A DNA stretch of 64,000 nt, taken from NCBI RefSeq assembly GCF_028682175.1, contig NZ_JANHKS010000016.1, forward strand, positions 51,668-115,667. Reading direction: 5' to 3'. A model generated the notes under the pieces. The model did no database searches and had not been told where the DNA came from. It was given only the letters and a program-made list of their open reading frames with translations. This document shows positions 56,877-64,000 of this stretch, in pieces. The position numbers and the translations under genes are program-made. Source of the DNA: Pseudomonas putida. Lineage in GTDB: Bacteria; Pseudomonadota; Gammaproteobacteria; Pseudomonadales; Pseudomonadaceae. The first letter of the stretch is position 1. Each line of letters starts with the position of its first letter.

Positions 56877-58190
56877 TCAAACCGCATCCCTTGGCAACAT
56901 CAACCCCAGCGGCAGCCTGACTCGCGCTTCCAACCCTCCTCCCGAACGATTACGCAGCTCGACATTGCCGCCGTGCATCGCGGCGATGCGCTTGACGATG
57001 GCCAGCCCCAGGCCGGTGCCTTTGCCGCTGCGGGCGCGGTCGCCGCGGGTGAAGGGGTTGAAGATGCCTTCCAGTTCCGACGGATCGATGCCCAGGCCGC
57101 GGTCCATGACGCTGAGCACCACGTAAGGAGCGCCGCTGTCGCCGGACACATAGGCCGCCACCTCAACACCATCCCCTGCGTGATGCATGGCATTGCCGAT
57201 GAGGTTGGCGAGCAGGCGCTTCATCGAAACACGGCGCAACGCAAAGGGCGGAATGGACTCAAGGCACAGGCGCACCTGTTCCACCGGCGTGTTGTAAGGC
57301 GCGACCACTTCGTTGACCAGTTCCACCAGATCGACTTCCTCGACCTCTTCGTCGCGCCCGTCGCGGATGAACGCCAGAAACTGATCCAGGATCGCGTCCA
57401 TGTCTTCGATGTCGCGAACCATGCCATCCATGAATTCGTTGTCCTTGGGCATCAGCTCCAGTGACAGCCGCAGCCGCGTGAGCGGTGTGCGCAAGTCGTG
57501 GGAAACCCCGGCCAACATCAGTTCCCTCTCCTGCCCTGCCTGCTCGACGTCTTCAGCCATCTGGTTGAAGGCGCGGTAGACCTCGGTCATTTCGCTGGGG
57601 GTATCGCTGACCGGCAGGCGCACGCTGCGCCCCTGCCCCAACTGGCGAGCGGCGAACACCAGGCGCTTGAGCGGCTGGTTGAGCTGGCTGACGAAAATCC
57701 ACGCGGAGGCCGTGGACAGCAGACCGATTGCCAGGAACCAGCCCAGCACGCTCCAGATTTTCTGGCCACGCAGAGGGTGCGGATACAGCGGCACCTTCAG
57801 CCAGCCATCGCCCAGGCTCGGCGCACGCACCCACAGCGCCGGAGGCGCATGCACGCGCAGTCGCACCTCGGTGTCTGCGCCAAGCTCCGCCTGCATCTGC
57901 CGCTGGTAGATCTCGGAGTACGGCCAGTGCTGCTCGCCTTCCGGAACGCCACCGCCAACCACGCGAATCAGGCCTGCCGCGTCGGCGATGGTCTGCCGGT
58001 CGCTTTCATCCGCCGCCCAGTAGGCCCGCAAGGTCAAGGCAACGCCATGGCTGTACTGGCGGTCCACAAGCACGTCCTCGTTCATCAGCAGATAGACCAG
58101 CGTCAGTGCCTTGGAGAACAGAACCACGATAAGCACCAGCCACAGGGTGCGAGAGAAAAAACTTTGCGGGAACCAGAGCGGCGTCTTCAT
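56877..58190 (-). CDS. envZ: EnvZ/AmgS-type sensor histidine kinase
   Basis: A 437-residue membrane kinase. Helices lie at about 15-36 and 147-168, around a periplasmic domain. The HAMP region follows, then the H-box LMLAGVSHDLRTPLTRLRLS with His231, and ATP boxes MDRGLGIDPSELEGIFNPFT and GKGTGLGLAIVKRIAAMHGG. It pairs with the OmpR-like regulator upstream; in P. aeruginosa the pair is AmgRS and handles envelope stress and aminoglycoside tolerance. The ATG at 58190 fits the family start. A 171-base gap with a hairpin separates it from the regulator gene. Confidence 0.94.
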   Translation of the reverse strand: MKTPLWFPQSFFSRTLWLVLIVVLFSKALTLVYLLMNEDVLVDRQYSHGVALTLRAYWAADESDRQTIADAAGLIRVVGGGVPEGEQHWPYSEIYQRQMQAELGADTEVRLRVHAPPALWVRAPSLGDGWLKVPLYPHPLRGQKIWSVLGWFLAIGLLSTASAWIFVSQLNQPLKRLVFAARQLGQGRSVRLPVSDTPSEMTEVYRAFNQMAEDVEQAGQERELMLAGVSHDLRTPLTRLRLSLELMPKDNEFMDGMVRDIEDMDAILDQFLAFIRDGRDEEVEEVDLVELVNEVVAPYNTPVEQVRLCLESIPPFALRRVSMKRLLANLIGNAMHHAGDGVEVAAYVSGDSGAPYVVLSVMDRGLGIDPSELEGIFNPFTRGDRARSGKGTGLGLAIVKRIAAMHGGNVELRNRSGGGLEARVRLPLGLMLPRDAV

Positions 58191-58315
58191 GGCAGCAGCT
58201 ACACACTTTGCAGGAGCGAGCCAGGCTCGCGAATTTTCGCGGATGACAAGAGACAGCAAAACCAGGCACTCCGGCGATTCCGTCTGGAAACGTCAGGGTG
58301 ACTGGTTGGCGTTTG

Positions 58316-58334
58316 CGGGTGCGCAACGCACCCG
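58316..58334 (-). promoter_or_regulatory. 8-bp hairpin between ompR and envZ
   Basis: CGGGTGCG and CGCACCCG close a three-base loop in the gap between the regulator and kinase genes, without a T run. It may alter the ratio of the two proteins by attenuation or processing. Confidence 0.5.
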
Positions 58335-58361
58335 ACGGGCAATCTGTCGACTCGACCTTTG

Positions 58362-59099
58362 TTACTTGTTGGCGCCGTCCGGCACAAATACATAGCCCAC
58401 ACCCCAGACCGTCTGGATGTAGCGCGGCTTGGCAGCGTCCACTTCGATCAGGCGCCGCAGGCGGGAAATCTGGACGTCGATGGACCGCTCCAGCGCATCC
58501 CATTCACGACCACGGGCCAGGTTCATGAGTTTGTCCCGGGTCAATGGCTCGCGGGCATGCATGACCAGCGCCTTGAGCACCGCGAACTCACCGGTGGTGA
58601 GCATGTGCACTTCATCGCCGCGCTTGAGCTCACGGGTTGCCAGGGAGAGCTCGTAGTCGCCAAAGGTGACGGTTTCGTCCTCGCTGGCCGGTGCTCCGGG
58701 AACTGGCGCGGACTGGCGACGCAACACCGCCTTGACGCGGGCCATCAGCTCGTCAGGGTTGAAAGGCTTGGCCAGGTAATCGTCAGCGCCCAGCTCAAGG
58801 CCCTTGATGCGGCTCAGCTCGTCGCCCTTGGCGGTGAGCATGATGATGGGAATCTGGTTGTTGGAGGCGCGCAGACGACGGCATGCCGACAGGCCATCCT
58901 CGCCCGGCAGCATCAGGTCCAGGACCACGAGGTGAAACACTTCGCGAGCCAGCAGTCGGTCCATTTGCTCCACGTTGGCCACCGCACGGGCGCGATAGCC
59001 CTTGCTGGTGAAAAAGCGTTCTAACAGGCTGCTCAGGCCCGGGTCATCATCGACGATGAGGATTTTCTCGCCTTCAGCCGTTTGTGCAGTGCTGCTCAT
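58362..59099 (-). CDS. ompR: OmpR/AmgR-type response regulator
   Basis: A 245-residue regulator. The receiver domain has the acidic pocket KILIVDDDPGLSSLLERFF and phospho-acceptor Asp61 in LVVLDLMLPGEDG. The C-terminal winged helix includes LTTGEFAVLKALVMHAREPL and RSIDVQISRLRRLIE. It is followed by the kinase gene on the same strand. This matches P. aeruginosa AmgR and enterobacterial OmpR. Confidence 0.95.
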   Translation of the reverse strand: MSSTAQTAEGEKILIVDDDPGLSSLLERFFTSKGYRARAVANVEQMDRLLAREVFHLVVLDLMLPGEDGLSACRRLRASNNQIPIIMLTAKGDELSRIKGLELGADDYLAKPFNPDELMARVKAVLRRQSAPVPGAPASEDETVTFGDYELSLATRELKRGDEVHMLTTGEFAVLKALVMHAREPLTRDKLMNLARGREWDALERSIDVQISRLRRLIEVDAAKPRYIQTVWGVGYVFVPDGANK

Positions 59100-59381
59100 T
59101 GGATGCTCCTTTGATCTCGGCGCGCATTATGGCGTAGCTGCTGCTACGCGCACCGTGTGCATTGTTAGCAGATTTTTCCTGGGCTGCCACTGATGCTCTG
59201 CCTCGCGGCTGCGGGGCTATCGCGGGCGGGGCTTCTACAAGGGTTTTACCGCAGCTGACGGGCCGGTCCCCATATCAGGGTTCACTGGGTATAATGCGCC
59301 GCCCTCAAGGTCAGGCAACACCCGCTCACGGCGGTTCGCCAGCAGCTGGATTTTTTGCACATACATTTGCCAGGTGGTTTT

Positions 59382-61706
59382 ATGGACAGTATCAACAGCC
59401 GCATCGCCGAGGAACTCGGTGTCCGCCCGCAACAGGTCGAAGCGGCCGTCGCGCTACTGGATGAAGGCTCTACCGTGCCCTTCATCGCTCGCTACCGTAA
59501 AGAAGTGACTGGCAGCCTCGATGACACGCAACTGCGTCATCTGGAAGAGCGCCTGCGCTATCTGCGTGAACTCGAAGACCGCCGCGTGGCGATCCTTGCC
59601 AGCATCGAAGAGCAAGGCAAGCTGACCCCTGAATTGGCCCGCGACATCAAGCTGGCCGACACCAAGACCCGCCTCGAAGACCTGTACCTGCCGTACAAGC
59701 AGAAGCGCCGCACCAAGGGCCAGATCGCCCTGGAAGCGGGCCTCGGCGAACTGGCGGACGGCTTGTTCAACGACCCGACGCTGACACCCGAAACCGAAGC
59801 TGCGCGCTTCGTCGATGCCGAAAAAGGCTTCGCTGACACCAAGGCTGTGCTCGAAGGCGCCAAGTACATCCTCATGGAGCGCTTCGCCGAAGACGCCACG
59901 CTGCTGGAAAAACTGCGCGGTTTCCTCAAGCAGGAAGCGGTCATCAGTGCCCGAGTGGTGGCTGGCAAGGAAGAAGAAGGCGCGAAATTCCGCGACTATT
60001 TCGAACACGACGAGCCGCTCAAGAGCATGCCGTCGCACCGCGCCCTGGCGATTTTCCGTGGCCGCAACGAAGGCATCCTCAGCTCGGCGCTGAAGGTCGG
60101 CGAGGAACTGCCAGGCACCCTGCACCCTTGCGAGCTGATGATCGGCGAGCGTTTCGGCCTGTCGAACCAGAACCGTCCTGCCGACAAATGGCTGGGCGAA
60201 GTGGTGCGCTGGACGTGGAAGGTCAAGCTCTACTCGCACCTTGAAACCGACCTGCTGGGCGAGCTGCGCGATGGCGCCGAGACCGAAGCCATCAACGTGT
60301 TCGCCCACAACCTGCATGACCTGCTGCTGGCCGCCCCCGCAGGCCCGCGTGCGACCCTGGGGCTGGACCCTGGCCTGCGCACCGGCTGCAAGGTGGCCGT
60401 GGTCGATGCCACCGGCAAGCTGCTGGATCACGCCACCGTTTACCCGCATGTGCCGAAAAACCAGTGGGACCAGACCATCGCTGTGCTGGCCGCCCTGTGC
60501 GCCAAGCACTCGGTTGACCTGATCGCCATCGGCAACGGCACCGCCAGCCGCGAAACCGACAAGCTGGCCGCCGAACTGATCAAGAAATACCCGGGCCTGA
60601 AGATGACCAAGATCATGGTCTCCGAGGCAGGCGCTTCGGTGTATTCGGCCTCGGAACTGGCGGCCAAGGAATTCCCGGACCTGGACGTGTCGATCCGTGG
60701 CGCGGTGTCCATCGCCCGTCGCCTGCAGGATCCGCTGGCAGAGCTGGTGAAGATCGATCCGAAATCCATCGGCGTCGGCCAGTACCAGCACGACGTTTCC
60801 CAGCTCAAGCTGGCGCGGGGCCTGGACGCGGTTGTCGAGGACTGCGTGAACGCCGTGGGCGTGGACGTGAACACCGCGTCGGTCGCCCTGCTGGCGCGGA
60901 TTTCCGGCCTCAACACCACGCTTGCGCAGAACATCGTCAACCATCGCGACGAGAACGGCGCCTTCAAGACTCGCGCCTCGCTGAAGAAAGTCCCGCGCCT
61001 GGGCGAGAAGACCTTCGAACAGGCCGCAGGCTTCCTGCGCGTCATGAACGGTGACAATCCGCTGGATTCGTCCGCAGTGCACCCTGAGGCCTATCCGCTG
61101 GTGCAACGCATCGCCGCTGAAACCGACCGCGACATCCGCTCGCTGATCGGCGACGCCAGCTTCCTCAAGCGTCTGGATCCGAAGAAATTCACCGACGAGA
61201 CTTTCGGCCTGCCGACCGTCACCGACATTCTTCAGGAACTGGAAAAGCCGGGCCGCGACCCGCGCCCGGAGTTCAAGACTGCCGAGTTCCAGGAAGGCGT
61301 CGAAGACCTCAAGGACCTGCAACTGGGCATGATCCTCGAAGGCGTGGTGACCAACGTGACCAATTTCGGTGCTTTCGTCGACATCGGCGTGCATCAGGAC
61401 GGTTTGGTGCATATCTCTGCGCTTTCGGAGAAGTTCATCAAGGATCCTCGCGAAGCGGTGAAAGCCGGTGACGTGGTCAAGGTCAAGGTCATGGAAGTCG
61501 ACATTCCGCGCAAGCGCGTGGGCCTGTCGATGCGCATGAGCGACACTCCGGGCGAGAAGATCGACGGCGCCCGTGGCCCGCGTCCAGGCTCCTCGCCGCG
61601 TCAGCAGCAGAGCAGTGCACCGCGCAAGGAAACCGCGACCGCAGCCCCGGCCAACAACGCCATGGCTTCACTCTTCGCCAACGCCAAACAACTGAAGAAA
61701 CGCTGA
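59382..61706 (+). CDS. tex: Tex-family RNA-binding transcription accessory protein
   Basis: A 774-residue cytosolic protein. The N-terminal helical region begins [19 protein letters not shown]; a YqgF-like domain ([20 protein letters not shown]) is followed by helix-hairpin-helix segments ([20 protein letters not shown]) and an S1 RNA-binding domain near the end ([20 protein letters not shown]). The tail is low-complexity. The ATG at 59382 gives the family start. A TATAAT at 59290-59295 is a possible -10 box. Its stop overlaps the next ATG by one base (TGATG). Confidence 0.96.
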   Translation: MDSINSRIAEELGVRPQQVEAAVALLDEGSTVPFIARYRKEVTGSLDDTQLRHLEERLRYLRELEDRRVAILASIEEQGKLTPELARDIKLADTKTRLEDLYLPYKQKRRTKGQIALEAGLGELADGLFNDPTLTPETEAARFVDAEKGFADTKAVLEGAKYILMERFAEDATLLEKLRGFLKQEAVISARVVAGKEEEGAKFRDYFEHDEPLKSMPSHRALAIFRGRNEGILSSALKVGEELPGTLHPCELMIGERFGLSNQNRPADKWLGEVVRWTWKVKLYSHLETDLLGELRDGAETEAINVFAHNLHDLLLAAPAGPRATLGLDPGLRTGCKVAVVDATGKLLDHATVYPHVPKNQWDQTIAVLAALCAKHSVDLIAIGNGTASRETDKLAAELIKKYPGLKMTKIMVSEAGASVYSASELAAKEFPDLDVSIRGAVSIARRLQDPLAELVKIDPKSIGVGQYQHDVSQLKLARGLDAVVEDCVNAVGVDVNTASVALLARISGLNTTLAQNIVNHRDENGAFKTRASLKKVPRLGEKTFEQAAGFLRVMNGDNPLDSSAVHPEAYPLVQRIAAETDRDIRSLIGDASFLKRLDPKKFTDETFGLPTVTDILQELEKPGRDPRPEFKTAEFQEGVEDLKDLQLGMILEGVVTNVTNFGAFVDIGVHQDGLVHISALSEKFIKDPREAVKAGDVVKVKVMEVDIPRKRVGLSMRMSDTPGEKIDGARGPRPGSSPRQQQSSAPRKETATAAPANNAMASLFANAKQLKKR

Positions 61707-62089
61707 TGGATATTCCGCAAGGTCTGACCGAAAGCGCCTACTTCAAGACGCTGGGCTGCAAGCTGGTGCGCCTGGGCGACGGGGTCGCCGAGGTGACCCT
61801 GGCGCTGGAGCCACACCTGCGCAACCGTGGCAACGTGATGCACGGCGGCGCGCTGTTCAGCCTCGTCGATATCGCCATGGGGCTGGCCTGTTCCAGCTCC
61901 CATGGTTTCGACAAGCAAAGCGTTACCGTTGAATGCAAGATCAACTACATGCGCGGCGTGCCGGACGGTGAAGTCACCTGTATCGGCACCGTCCTGCACG
62001 CAGGAAGACGCACGCTGGTGGTCGAAGCCGAGGTGCGCCAGGCCGACAAACTGGTCGCTAAAGCGCAAGGCACGTTCGCGATCGTCTAG
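61706..62089 (+). CDS. PaaI-type thioesterase
   Basis: A 127-residue hot-dog-fold thioesterase. The central LRNRGNVMHGGALFSLVDIA motif, with HGG and the downstream aspartate, is typical of the PaaI/YbgC-like group, followed by CKINYMRGVPDGEVTCIG. It is coupled to tex by a one-base stop/start overlap, and the order tex-thioesterase-gshA is as in P. aeruginosa. The substrate is not known. Confidence 0.92.
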   Translation: MDIPQGLTESAYFKTLGCKLVRLGDGVAEVTLALEPHLRNRGNVMHGGALFSLVDIAMGLACSSSHGFDKQSVTVECKINYMRGVPDGEVTCIGTVLHAGRRTLVVEAEVRQADKLVAKAQGTFAIV

Positions 62090-62111
62090 CTGTCCGATAG
62101 GAATATGGGTT

Positions 62112-62201
62112 AATTTCGGCGCAGAATCTGTGCACTGGTTCCGAGATGGACAGCAGTGCCGAAATTATTCTGGCAGTTCCTGCAGGCAGACCTGCAGGAA
62201 C
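62112..62201 (+). promoter_or_regulatory. two strong hairpins between the thioesterase gene and gshA
   Basis: AATTTCGGC (62112-62120) pairs perfectly with GCCGAAATT (62158-62166), enclosing a 37-base region. GTTCCTGCAGG and CCTGCAGGAAC (62176-62201) form a perfect 11-bp hairpin with a CAGA loop. No T run follows, so a leader structure of gshA or a processing site is more likely than a terminator. Confidence 0.55.
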
Positions 62202-62325
62202 CGACAGCGACGGACTCAGGCGTTCGGACCAAAAACGAGGCGAAAACGCCAGTTCCTTTCTTCACCCTTGTAGACCGCCATATCGCCCCCATATAGGGCC
62301 GACTGACGCGTGAAGGAATTCCAAC

Positions 62326-63912
62326 TTGAGCGAACTTCTCAACCGCCGCCTGGCTCTGCTTGGCGAGCAGCCCAACCTCTCCCTCCTGGAGAAGTGCTTG
62401 CATGGTATCGAGCGTGAATGCCTGCGCGTGACGGGCGAAGGTCGCCTGGCCCAGACGCCGCATCCCGAAGCACTGGGCTCTGCGCTGACCAACGAACAGA
62501 TCACCACCGATTACTCCGAATCGCTGCTGGAGTTCATTACCCCGGCGCTGAGCAACCCTGCAGATACCCTCGAAAGCCTGGAGAAAATCCACCGCTTCGC
62601 CTACAGCAAGCTGGGCAACGAGTACATCTGGAGCCCTTCGATGCCGTGCCCGCTGCCGGCCGAGGAAGACATCCCGATCGCGTATTACGGCACCTCCAAC
62701 ATCGGCAAGCTCAAGTACGTGTACCGCCAGGGATTGGCGCTGCGCTACGGCAAGACGATGCAATGCATCGCCGGGATCCACTACAACTTCTCGCTGCCGG
62801 AGGCCATCTGGCCGCTGCTGCGCCAGACCGAAGGTTTCCAGGGCAGCGACCGCGACTTCCAGTCCGAGAGCTACATTGGCCTGATTCGCAATTTCCGTCG
62901 CTACAGCTGGCTGCTGATGTACCTGTTCGGTGCATCGCCGGCGCTGGACGCCAGCTTCCTGCGTGGCCGTTCGCACCAGCTCGAACAGTACGACGCAGAC
63001 ACCTTGTACCTGCCCTACGCCACCAGCCTGCGCATGAGCGACCTGGGTTACCAGAGCAACGCCCAGGCCGACCTGACGCCTTGCTATAACGACCTGCTGA
63101 CCTACACCGACAGCCTGCGCAAAGCGGTGGCAACGCCCTACGCGCCGTATGTCGAAATCGGTACGCACAAGGATGGCGAGTGGATTCAGCTCAACACCAA
63201 CGTGCTGCAGATCGAGAACGAGTACTACTCGACCATCCGCCCCAAACGCGTCACCTACTCGGGCGAACGTCCGATTCAGGCGCTGATGGCCCGTGGCGTG
63301 CAATACGTCGAAGTGCGCTGCCTGGACATCAACCCGTTCCTGCCAGTGGGCATCGACCTGCAACAGTCGCGCTTCATCGACGCCTTCGTGCTGTTCTGCG
63401 CCCTGCAGGAAAGCCCGCAACTGGCCGATTGCGAGTGCGGTAACGCCAGCAGTAACTTCCTGACCGTGGTCAAGGAAGGTCGCCGTCCTGGGCTGCAACT
63501 GAGCCGCAATACCTCGACCATCGACCTGAAGGTCTGGGCCGACGAGTTGCTGGACAAGATCGAGCCGATCATTGCGCTGCTGGACAAGAGCCAGGGCATC
63601 GACGAACACGCCAAATCCCTGGCCGCCCAGCGCGCCAAGGTCGCGGATGCGTCGCTGACGCCGTCGGCACAGGTGCTGGCCGCGATGAGCGAGCACAAGG
63701 AAGGCTTTACCGCCTTCTCCCTGCGCCAGGCGCAGGTGCACGCCGAGCACTTCCGTAGCCAGCCGTTGAGTGTCGAGGATCAGACGGACTTCGAAACCAG
63801 GGCTCGCGAGTCGCTGGCGCAGCAGTCCGAGATGGAACAGACCGAAGAGCCGGTGGACTTCGACACCTTTGTCGGGGCTTATCAGGCGAGCATTCTGGCG
63901 ATCAGTAATTGA
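62326..63912 (+). CDS. gshA: glutamate-cysteine ligase
   Basis: A 528-residue enzyme of the proteobacterial GshA family that makes gamma-glutamylcysteine, the first step of glutathione synthesis. Typical segments are [60 protein letters not shown] and [20 protein letters not shown]. The start is TTG at 62326 with GGAA upstream. A perfect terminator follows. Feedback inhibition by glutathione is known for the family. Confidence 0.97.
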   Translation: MSELLNRRLALLGEQPNLSLLEKCLHGIERECLRVTGEGRLAQTPHPEALGSALTNEQITTDYSESLLEFITPALSNPADTLESLEKIHRFAYSKLGNEYIWSPSMPCPLPAEEDIPIAYYGTSNIGKLKYVYRQGLALRYGKTMQCIAGIHYNFSLPEAIWPLLRQTEGFQGSDRDFQSESYIGLIRNFRRYSWLLMYLFGASPALDASFLRGRSHQLEQYDADTLYLPYATSLRMSDLGYQSNAQADLTPCYNDLLTYTDSLRKAVATPYAPYVEIGTHKDGEWIQLNTNVLQIENEYYSTIRPKRVTYSGERPIQALMARGVQYVEVRCLDINPFLPVGIDLQQSRFIDAFVLFCALQESPQLADCECGNASSNFLTVVKEGRRPGLQLSRNTSTIDLKVWADELLDKIEPIIALLDKSQGIDEHAKSLAAQRAKVADASLTPSAQVLAAMSEHKEGFTAFSLRQAQVHAEHFRSQPLSVEDQTDFETRARESLAQQSEMEQTEEPVDFDTFVGAYQASILAISN

Positions 63913-63930
63913 TCTGGATGCGGGAATGAA

Positions 63931-63958
63931 AACGGCGTGCTCAGGCACGCCGTTTTTC
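63931..63958 (+). terminator. intrinsic terminator of gshA
   Basis: AACGGCGTGC-TCAG-GCACGCCGTT, a perfect ten-base stem, then T5. Confidence 0.93.
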
Positions 63959-63976
63959 TGTCGGTCATTGGCGCTT

Positions 63977-64000
63977 CGTAGCAGCACGGCTTGCCGGCGG
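63977..64000 (+). repeat. REP, family A, cut by the window end
   Basis: CGTAGCAGCACGGCTTGCCG begins here; any partner lies outside. Confidence 0.8.

Noticed and set aside
59454..61412. 650-codon open frame opposite tex
   Set aside because: Shadow of the Tex gene; no recognisable domain and typical antisense composition.
62110..63987. 625-codon minus-strand frame over gshA and its leader
   Set aside because: It runs through the gshA gene and its terminator; no motif supports it.

Overview
The window is one contiguous chromosomal stretch of a Pseudomonas of the P. syringae / P. fluorescens kind. The gene order mutY-yggX, rmlBACD-dctBD, cysQ-nudE-yrfG-lysM-lysR-fdhD-fdhF, and pckA-hslO-PAP2-hslR-rimBK-envZ/ompR-tex-thioesterase-gshA follows the Pseudomonas core as I know it from P. 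aeruginosa. The DNA is GC-rich, stop and start codons of neighbouring genes often overlap (ATGA or TAATG), and intergenic gaps carry Pseudomonas-type REP repeats. No rRNA operon, insertion sequence, integrase or CRISPR array was seen.

Layout. 1-5.1 kb: end of an AsmA-like protein, mutY, yggX, tRNA-Phe, a Panacea-domain antitoxin with a very short partner, a conserved unknown protein and cytochrome b561. 5.2-11.4 kb: a GabP-type permease, a four-gene polar amino acid ABC transporter and a methyltransferase. 11.7-17.4 kb: accessory region beginning at tRNA-Thr. It is visibly AT-rich and holds a two-gene P-loop ATPase / TIR-like module on the minus strand, a tail-to-tail XRE / RelE-type pair, a structured non-coding element and a DUF6124-like small gene. 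17.5-24.8 kb: complete malonate decarboxylase operon (mdcABCDEGH) with its transporter (madLM), but no adjacent regulator. 24.9-32.6 kb: a self-regulated Fic protein with twin operators, an OprD-type porin, agmatine deiminase and a 972-residue kinase/aminotransferase fusion. 32.8-48 kb: dTDP-rhamnose synthesis, dicarboxylate sensing, nucleotide housekeeping, and an FdhD/FdhF oxidoreductase pair. 48-64 kb: envelope proteins of unknown role, PEP carboxykinase, redox and heat chaperones, ribosome modification (RimBK), the OmpR/EnvZ (AmgRS) system, Tex and glutathione synthesis.

How it works together. Much of the core supports central metabolism and stress: MutY, YggX, Hsp33, Hsp15 and GshA protect against oxidative and heat damage. 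MadLM import malonate and MdcA-H decarboxylate it. DctBD senses dicarboxylates, and PckA links C4 acids to gluconeogenesis. The best candidate for an undescribed system is the TIR-like / P-loop ATPase pair at 12.8-15.3 kb, which has the architecture expected of an abortive-infection defence module. Second-tier signals are the Fic tandem operators, the convergent toxin-antitoxin pair, the compensated-pairing RNA element before the DUF6124-like gene, the Panacea locus and a hairpin that encloses the start region of the cytochrome b561 gene.
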